A stretch of DNA of 26,378 bases, from assembly GCA_008931825.1 (NCBI GenBank), contig QXVZ01001106.1:1-26378 (forward strand). Reading direction: 5' to 3'. A program made the position numbers and the translations under genes. Under the pieces are notes generated by a model, which was given only the letters and a program-made list of their open reading frames with translations, did not search any database and was not told the origin of the DNA. Shown piece after piece: positions 19,883-26,378 of this stretch (its first letter is position 1; each line of letters starts with the position of its first letter). This DNA is from Phallusia fumigata. Lineage: Eukaryota; Chordata; Ascidiacea; Phlebobranchia; Ascidiidae.

Positions 19883-22238
19883 CCTTTTAAAAAACTTTTA
19901 CCATGTACTAAATAATACCATTTATTTTCAAACAAATAGCTTTGTCTAAAAAAACAAAACTATTGAACTTTATATTTGAAAGAATACATTGCACCAACAA
20001 ACGTTAAAATGTTTAATTTTTAACATGCAATCAGTTTCATACAAAACGTAATTTATTTGCTTTCAATTGACTATTGTACAGAAAGAAAAGGCAAGCCCTG
20101 AACTAACTTTAGTGTAAACCACAACAGCAAAATTCCTTAAAAATATAGAACATAAGAGGCTTTTTAAATCTGTTAATTAACGTTTAAGCTTAAGCTTGTT
20201 ACAAATTTCTTAAATTAAAAAAAATGTCCGGCTTACTTGCGTGACTTAAAATTTAACACATGATTTTTTTGCGTGCAGTTGTAATGATGTCTTTTATAAT
20301 GTCGAACAGCAGTTTATTAAAAAAATATCATGGGTTTACATTCCACAAGCTAATCGAGAATGGATTTTATGTTGGCAAACATATGACACAGTTTGTCCAC
20401 AAAATTAGCATGTAACAAAAATACCAAACAAAAATGCTGCCTCATTAGCAACCATAGGTGGTTCCGTAATTCGTTGCAGTTGTTTGTAAACAACCCCTGC
20501 CTAGAAACATGTCAACCGTAACAGCGTACTTTTACTGAAACCCCGGAGGCACAAACATAAACGTAGCAAGTGGCAGTAGAAATGTAAACATTATTTATCT
20601 TGTGGGGATATAATTTTCAACCAATTGTTTTTTTTTTTAAATAATATTTACACGTCCGTTTTCTCAGTCCAGCGGTTAATTGGTGTGTTCCACATCTATC
20701 AACTAAAAATCCTCGTGAATATATGCCAAATCATTAATTGCAAGGTGTCAGACCGGAACTGCTTAACAATAAATTGGCAAAAGCAAACCGGAAAAAAAGA
20801 CTAAGTTTTTACCTTGCATACAGCAAAAACCGGTTTTGTTTTTGTAAAACTTTGTTTTATTGTTAACCTTCTTAAAACATGTAAACTGGAAATTTATGAA
20901 ATAAAATTAACTCAAACTATATTTAATGAATGAAACCAATACTACATTTCGATTAGCCCCAAAAAACTTTGTTCAGCGTTACTAACCCAGCGGCACCGAA
21001 CTCTATTTCCACCACGGACTTTTGTGCAAAAAGTCTTTTCGGTTAAAGCCAGATTATGCTACTTTCATTTTATTACTGAGTGTCGCTGTTCATCCAGATT
21101 ATAAATTTTCTGGTGTGCAGTTTAGTGATTTAGCGACGATATCAGTTAATACAAAGGACAATAGCAAAAAGCCTTTGTCACAAATACGCAAGGAAAATGT
21201 GACATTCTATGTGTTTATTTTTCAATCTATTTCTAAGTCATCTTTTTTACCCAGGGACACCGAAGAAAAATATGGCACAATTGTCTCAGAACTAATTAGA
21301 TAACTATCACTCTCATAAATACTATTCCGTGTCTGATGATTTAACCAACAGTGTTTTGATAATCAAAATGAAAAAAGCGAATTGAACGATGAACGTTCTC
21401 AAAAGCGCAGCTTAACTTGCAAACGCGGCCGTCAGGTGATCAATAAACTTCAAATTCTGGGTAAAGAGCCCGATAGCACATTTAACACTGGCCAAATTGT
21501 TTGTTAAAGGATCATATGTGATTTGACATTTAGGCGATCGAAGCGAACTCGCATCACTTGAAGATAGCGCGTGCGCCTCACAATAACGCTGGACGAGGTA
21601 ACACAATAGTCCCGCGCCACAGGCAAACGCCTGAACAGGTGGAAGGGAATGTTTGGGAAACAAAACTCGAGAAGCGACCACAGCAAACAACTACGCTACC
21701 TGATATGCTTGTGTTTGGTGAGATTTAATATGCGTAGTTATTGCTGCTGGGGTAGTACAGATTTTGAGGTGAACTGAGTTGTCAAACGTTTTTAGTTTAA
21801 GTGTGGTTAGAGCTAAGAATAGCAACAGTTTCACTTTGTAAAACGTCACGTGCTTTTCTTGTCAGCTTCTAAACCGTTTTTGCGTAATAGATTGGCAAAC
21901 AAATTTGATGCAATCACGATATTGTTATTTGTACGTGAAGTGTTTAAAAGCAACAGATTTCGAAAAAATGTGTTAAACCAAAGCCTTGTAGTCAAGCGTT
22001 CGTCATGTATGTCGAAATAGGGTTTTCATGTGGTGTACTAAATAGAGTATTGAACCTGGCATAATGTTTAGTCATATACAATTAGTAAACGCTATCAAAT
22101 GTCGCTTTAACACAAACACCGTACGGGTTCTGTTCGGAAGATAATGCAAATATCCTGAATAATATTCTCTCGGTAACTTCGCAGAACTTTATACGCAGCT
22201 AAAATTTGGTTTTATGTTGTACGCTTCAAGCCTGTGCA
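19883..22238. other. Divergent intergenic region between the WD-repeat gene and the TTC9-like gene
   Basis: Very AT-rich, with several homopolymer T and A runs. It must contain promoters in both directions. Frames at 21022-21303 (+) and 21412-21690 (-) start at TTG and lack motifs. The second lies in a locally GC-richer patch and could be an unrecognised exon. A forkhead-like element (TGTTTGTAAACA) is at 20481-20492. Confidence 0.55.
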
Positions 22239-22715
22239 ATGATCAAGGCAGCATTGGTTCACAAGTATTCCGAATCCATAGAAAAGACGGAGAGAAAAAT
22301 GCCAACTCCAAGCGAGGTATCCTCAACATCCCCCACGCCCAGCACCAGTTCCCGCATCACGCAACACTGGCCAGCGGAAGGCATGGCTTCAATTCGGGAA
22401 TCGGCGTCAGAATCTGAGCCCGACACTCCTGCTCATCTCACAAGAGTTCGCACATTCGCACCAGTTTTCGAAGAACCAGCCCCTACCCGCCGGCGTCACC
22501 GTGACGATTTTGATGACGATGACGAGCTGCTGGTGACGTCAGGTGACTTGGACGAACACAAGGGAGGAAGGGTTGGTTTGTTTGACGTCGTTAAGCGCGA
22601 ATTTCGGTGCAAAACGGCCGTGATTACCAATCGCGCGGACTACGAAGACCCGAACCTAAACAACAGTCCAAGAAAACCAAAGGTTAATTTTATCCAGGTA
22701 AGGAGACCACAATGA
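22239..22715 (+). CDS. Acidic, Ser/Pro-rich exon, probably the N-terminal exon of the TTC9-like gene
   Basis: From ATG 22239 an open frame of 158 codons runs to TGA at 22713-22715. It has a Ser/Thr/Pro-rich first half, then a DDFDDDDELL acidic patch (about residues 92-101) and GLFDVVKREFRCK (about 117-129). I recognise no domain. A strong donor, CAG|GTAAGG, follows codon 153 (exon end 22697). The acceptor TATGTCGCAG ending at 22852 would join it in frame, phase 0, to the TPR-coding exon at 22853; unspliced, only five more codons follow before the stop. I therefore favour an N-terminal exon of a 325-residue protein. The alternative is a separate 158-residue gene ending near the AATAAA at about 22739. 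Upstream exons are possible. Confidence 0.65.
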   Translation: MIKAALVHKYSESIEKTERKMPTPSEVSSTSPTPSTSSRITQHWPAEGMASIRESASESEPDTPAHLTRVRTFAPVFEEPAPTRRRHRDDFDDDDELLVTSGDLDEHKGGRVGLFDVVKREFRCKTAVITNRADYEDPNLNNSPRKPKVNFIQVRRPQ

Positions 22716-22843
22716 ACAAAGAACAAGAATCCTGTGGCAATAAACGTTATTAAAATACATTAATCCTGTTAAAGGAATAATATAAAACTGAACACCTTTG
22801 ATACAAGCTTTAAGCGTGTAGCCTTGTGCAGTGAAGACGTTTT

Positions 22844-25800
22844 ATGTCGCAGGACATGAAAGCCAAGGTTGGCGTGGCAATGGATCTTAAGAACAAAGGT
22901 GTGGAAGAGTTGCAACTGAAAGATTATCGAGAAGCGACAAAGTATTTTCACCAGGCCCTTCTATACATTAAAGGTAAAGCACAATTACAACATCTATCAA
23001 GCAACAACAGAAAAGTGAAATGTTAGTTTTAAAGTACACGGCGTAACGTGAACCTAGCACCACAAGGTTGGTTATATACAGACACACAAAAGGATTAAGA
23101 AATGAGAAGGTCAATGATTCCCGAAACACAGTTCACCGAATTTTGTATTCTTAAGGCCTGGATCCGGACGAAGGTGTGATGTGGAATCCAGAGTTCGATT
23201 CGATAGACAAAGATAAGATGCCACTACGTGTGATGCCAAATGAACTGAAGGAGATTAAAGAAGCCGTGGAAATCGACTGTTACCTCAACCTCGCAGGTAA
23301 AGACGTGGAACGTTCGATGTTTTACTACGTGGAAATATTTTAGTTAAAACATCAGTATGTAACGATAACATCAATGTTCATACAAATCGTTGCTTTTGTT
23401 GGAAAAAGCAATTTTGCGAGCACCACCACTTGACCGCCAACATTGCCTTCTCAGGTGGGTAAAATGTTTGAACAGCTTGTACTCTTTAAGCACTTGGGTG
23501 GCGCGACGGGATTAATTGAAGAAAGGAGTAAAATCCCTGTTCAAACAATGTTTTAGGCTTTGAAACACTACATACTTTATCATGTTAATGTTACAAAATC
23601 AAGTCTTGTTCCCGCAACCAAAACGCATACAAACAGAAAGTTTTTTAAATAGAGCATGGTATAACGCCCATTCAAAGCGAAAACAAGGCTGCATTTAATC
23701 TTCGATCTATAGTGTCAAGATAAACATGTAATATTCTTAATATACAAGTCAGAACTTGTGTGTAAAACATTTTCTTTTGTCATCACTAATGAAAAAAAAG
23801 TGTCAGAAAAATAATGTTTGACTGGCTTGTGTTTTCTAATTGTTAATACTTACAAAACTGTGAATTGTGCACCTATAATGTAATAACTGTCGAAACGACG
23901 TCAGAACCCTGTATTCGACTGCGTAATGACATTGGTTCTATGTTACGTTGCGAGNGTTCCCGCAACCAAAACGCATACAAACAGAAAGTTTTTTAGTAGA
24001 GCATGGTATAACGCTCATTCAAAGCGAAAACAAGGCTGCATTAAATCTTAGATCTATAGTGTCAAGATAAACATGTAATATTCTTAATATACACGCCAGA
24101 ACTTGTATGTAAAGCATTTTCTTGCTGTTGTCATCACTAATGAAAAAAATGTGTTTTGTGTTTAAAAAGTGTTTACACACTGGCTTGTGTTTTCTGATTG
24201 TGAATACTTACAAAACTGTGGATTGTGCACCTATAATGTAATAACTATCGAAACGACGTCAGAACCCTGTGTTCGACTGTGTAATGACATTGGTTCTATG
24301 TTACGTTGCGAGCCTAAACAAAGAACGCATCCCTTGTGTCACATAATGCTGCGTATTGTGGCAACATAAATTTATTGTCTCATTGTGCGTCTGTTGACAA
24401 ATCATAATCTCGCGTGACGTGGGGGTCAGAGTTTCAAATGTACTTCCGGATTTTAAACAATCAAACGCCATGGCTATGGAGGGTTTGATAAAAAATCGCG
24501 AGGCTTTATGCAAACCACAGTAAGCAATTGTAATTTAAGTAAAAATGTGGGAAAATAGGAATAAACCTTTATCATAACTGTAATACAAATCAAGGGGCCT
24601 CAAGCCTTTGAATAAACCGCAGCACTAGGAGATTATTTTGACACAACAAATCAAGGAGAACTTATCTATTGTCGCACGGGCAGCGTTGTACACAGACAGC
24701 ACGCTCAGGAATGTTTGATATGAAAACAAGGCGTTCATCACACTAGAAACCCGAGACTGATCCCGCAATATTGACAATCTGTTGTCGCAATTCACCCACG
24801 CCATTCGGCGCTACAACTGTGACCTCAATATGACCGCTGTGACGTAACAAAGGGGTTGTGAATACGCGTTTGTTACAGTTTCGCGAGAAACGATGCGAGC
24901 TTTATTGCGGGACTGAAATAACTTTCGGGCGCAACCGGCAAAGCCGTCGCACTATTTTACCGCAAGATAAGTGATAAAATCAGACCATTCGCACCGCAAA
25001 TGGGCAATAGCACCAGGCAGTTGACGGGGTATGGAACGAGAAAATACAAACAATGGGAATATTGACCAACCACCTGACGTTATGCTTAAGATCGTTTTGA
25101 CACTAACAAATACTTTCTTGGCAACTTTGTTGCATAGTGCAGGCAGTCTTTGATTATCTTCTAAAACACAGCGGATGGGTAATATCCCAATCTCTTATTT
25201 TATCGTCGATTGCTAATACATGAGGAAACTTTGCCTTCACCAATTAATTCACTCGTTTGAAACTATCAATTACCCTACCCGACCAGAAAAACCAACATTA
25301 ACTTGGGCTTGCCTTCACCGCCCCGTCTTGCTTTTCAGTATGTCTAACCCACAAGGAGCGTGTGCCGTACCGACGCATCAAAGATTACTGCCTCAAGGTG
25401 CTGGACATCCGGGACGACCACGTCAAAGCGCTGATGCGGGCCGGAATGGCCTGCTACTACCTGCGAGAATACGAACTGTCGCGCTTTTACCTGCAGAATG
25501 CGAAAGACTACTCGCACGAACCAATCGGTAAACGTGATTGCAATAAAATCAACGCTTTTGGATTATTACCAAAACTTGTCTTTTAATCAGTCTTTATATC
25601 AAAGTAACCGTCCACTTGCAGAAGTCACCAGTAACAATGTGACTTGCTTGACGGGACGAGTCTTTTTGATGTCGTACTATTACCATTTCTGTATCCTTCA
25701 GCAGCAGCTGCAATGTGCACCAATACACAAAAAACGACGCACGTCGATGTGAACAATTTTTCTAGCAGGATATTTGATTACATCCGTATCTCCACAGATT

Positions 25801-25865
25801 TAAACATCAAGAAGTACATGCACATGGTGGAAACCCAGCTGGTAAAGGCAAAGAAAAAGAAATGA
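22844..25865 (+). CDS. TTC9: TTC9-like tetratricopeptide-repeat protein
   Basis: Core of 175 residues if started at ATG 22844. Exons: 22844-22973, 23156-23296, 25339-25527, 25798-25865; all introns are phase 1 and GT-AG. The protein has a first TPR at about residues 7-40 (KDYREATKYFHQAL), an acidic spacer beginning GLDPDEG, then a TPR around 80-114 (VEIDCYLNLA, DYCLKVLD) and another around 119-152 (ALMRAGMACYYLREYE). A short helix and a lysine tail end it. Order, length and the CYxNLA and YCLKVL blocks match TTC9/TTC9C, small TPR adaptors of uncertain function. A longer product is likely if the exon at 22239 is spliced to 22853; the short product would then need its own start. The intron 23297-25338 carries a contig join. 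Confidence 0.85.
23297..25338 (+). other. Large intron of the TTC9-like gene
   Basis: This GT-AG intron spans 2.0 kb, of which about 350 bp is the probable assembly duplication at 23608-24312. It holds two copies of the dispersed repeat also seen at 6474-6600. A short ATG frame at 24470-24519 ends at a good donor (GTAAGC) but is out of phase with the next exon of this gene. Nothing else is recognised. Confidence 0.6.
23608..24312. repeat. Direct ~350-bp duplication flanking gap N at 23955
   Basis: Bases 23608-23954 recur at 23956-24312 with several substitutions and short indels. The left copy stops at the N after TTACGTTGCGAG; the right copy continues into CCTAAACAAAG. This is the same pattern as at the other four gaps. 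Confidence 0.85.
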
Positions 25866-26034
25866 ATCTCAGCGACTTTTGAAGAAAAAACGATGTGCAA
25901 TGTTACATGCTCCAAGCTCGGACAGAAGAAAGCAGTCAACAATCAGGCAGACTTGTTTTTCAAACGAGTAACCACTTTATGACATTTTTCCGTTTTATTT
26001 TCGTATTCTTCACATTTGGAAGTGTGTGAGCTCA

Positions 26035-26040
26035 AATAAA
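26035..26040 (+). terminator. Polyadenylation signal of the TTC9-like gene
   Basis: AATAAA lies 170 bases after the stop codon at 25863-25865. It is the first canonical signal downstream. Confidence 0.65.
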
Positions 26041-26378
26041 CCTAACTAAGCGCATGCCTAACTACCTGCAGTGCTTTTCAATATCCCAGGTTAGCTGCTT
26101 ATCGTAGATTTTCTTTTCAGAACCGGTAGTAGCGAGTCACTACTAGTGATTATGCTGAAACTTAAACCCGTACCAGCCAATGCGTTGTTAATGTATAGGA
26201 ATACAGTCTCAAAAGTATAGGCAATTATCAAGCAGGTCTTTTTAATGCATAGGCTTTGGCTTACCGCTGTACGTTTGTTTCCTCACTTAATTGTCGTCTA
26301 TCATTTGAGGATCATTAGCCATGATTTACCAAAGGGCTCGAGTATGAAGAACGAACAACTCATAAAGTGGTGATACTT
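26041..26378. other. Right-hand flank without a gene
   Basis: No coding sequence, RNA gene or repeat family is recognised after the TTC9-like polyadenylation signal. Confidence 0.6.

Noticed and set aside
21412..21690. A 92-codon minus-strand frame in a GC-richer patch
   Set aside because: It begins at TTG right after an in-frame stop, and the acceptor upstream would put that stop in frame; no family recognised.
22832..22846. Joining the 22239 exon to the acceptor at 22831
   Set aside because: This would put TGA first in the joined frame; the acceptor ending at 22852 is the one that stays open.
1..26378. CRISPR array, phage, integron or bacterial operon
   Set aside because: Multi-exon genes with GT-AG introns, AATAAA signals and a SINE-like element show an animal genome; no regularly spaced repeats are present.

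Overview
This is an animal nuclear window. It is AT-rich, most genes have short GT-AG introns, and they end in AATAAA signals. The gene families (a PAPS-sulfotransferase of the Sulfotransfer_4 type with a C-terminal membrane segment, Ly6/uPAR three-finger proteins, NIT1, TTC9) fit a compact invertebrate chordate genome. My best guess is an ascidian such as Ciona, because of gene compactness, the repeats and the apparent high heterozygosity. That is inference from content only.

Layout. 1-2545: no recognised gene. 2546-4300 (+): five-exon sulfotransferase with a hAT-type MITE in intron 2. 4301-9177: non-coding and repeat-rich, with three contig joins and a tRNA-like SINE. 9178-10592 (+) and 13005-14581 (+): two four-exon secreted or GPI-anchored Ly6-domain genes with the same exon phases. 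14850-15791 (-): intronless NIT1. 16418-19882 (-): intronless 1154-residue WD-repeat protein that I cannot name. 22239-25865 (+): TTC9-like TPR gene, probably with an acidic, Ser/Pro-rich N-terminal exon. 25866-26378: its 3' UTR and flank.

The main structural point concerns the five single-N gaps (1434, 5194, 7479, 8845, 23955). Each is flanked by a direct duplication of about 110-700 bp: the left copy stops at the N and the right copy carries on into unique sequence. This is what overlapping but unmerged, probably allelic, contig ends look like. It creates a false second copy of the first Ly6 exon and inflates the intergenic spaces. I saw no convincing undescribed multi-gene system. The most interesting unexplained items are the large intronless WD-repeat protein, the N-terminal exon of the TTC9-like gene, and the diverged tandem Ly6 pair.
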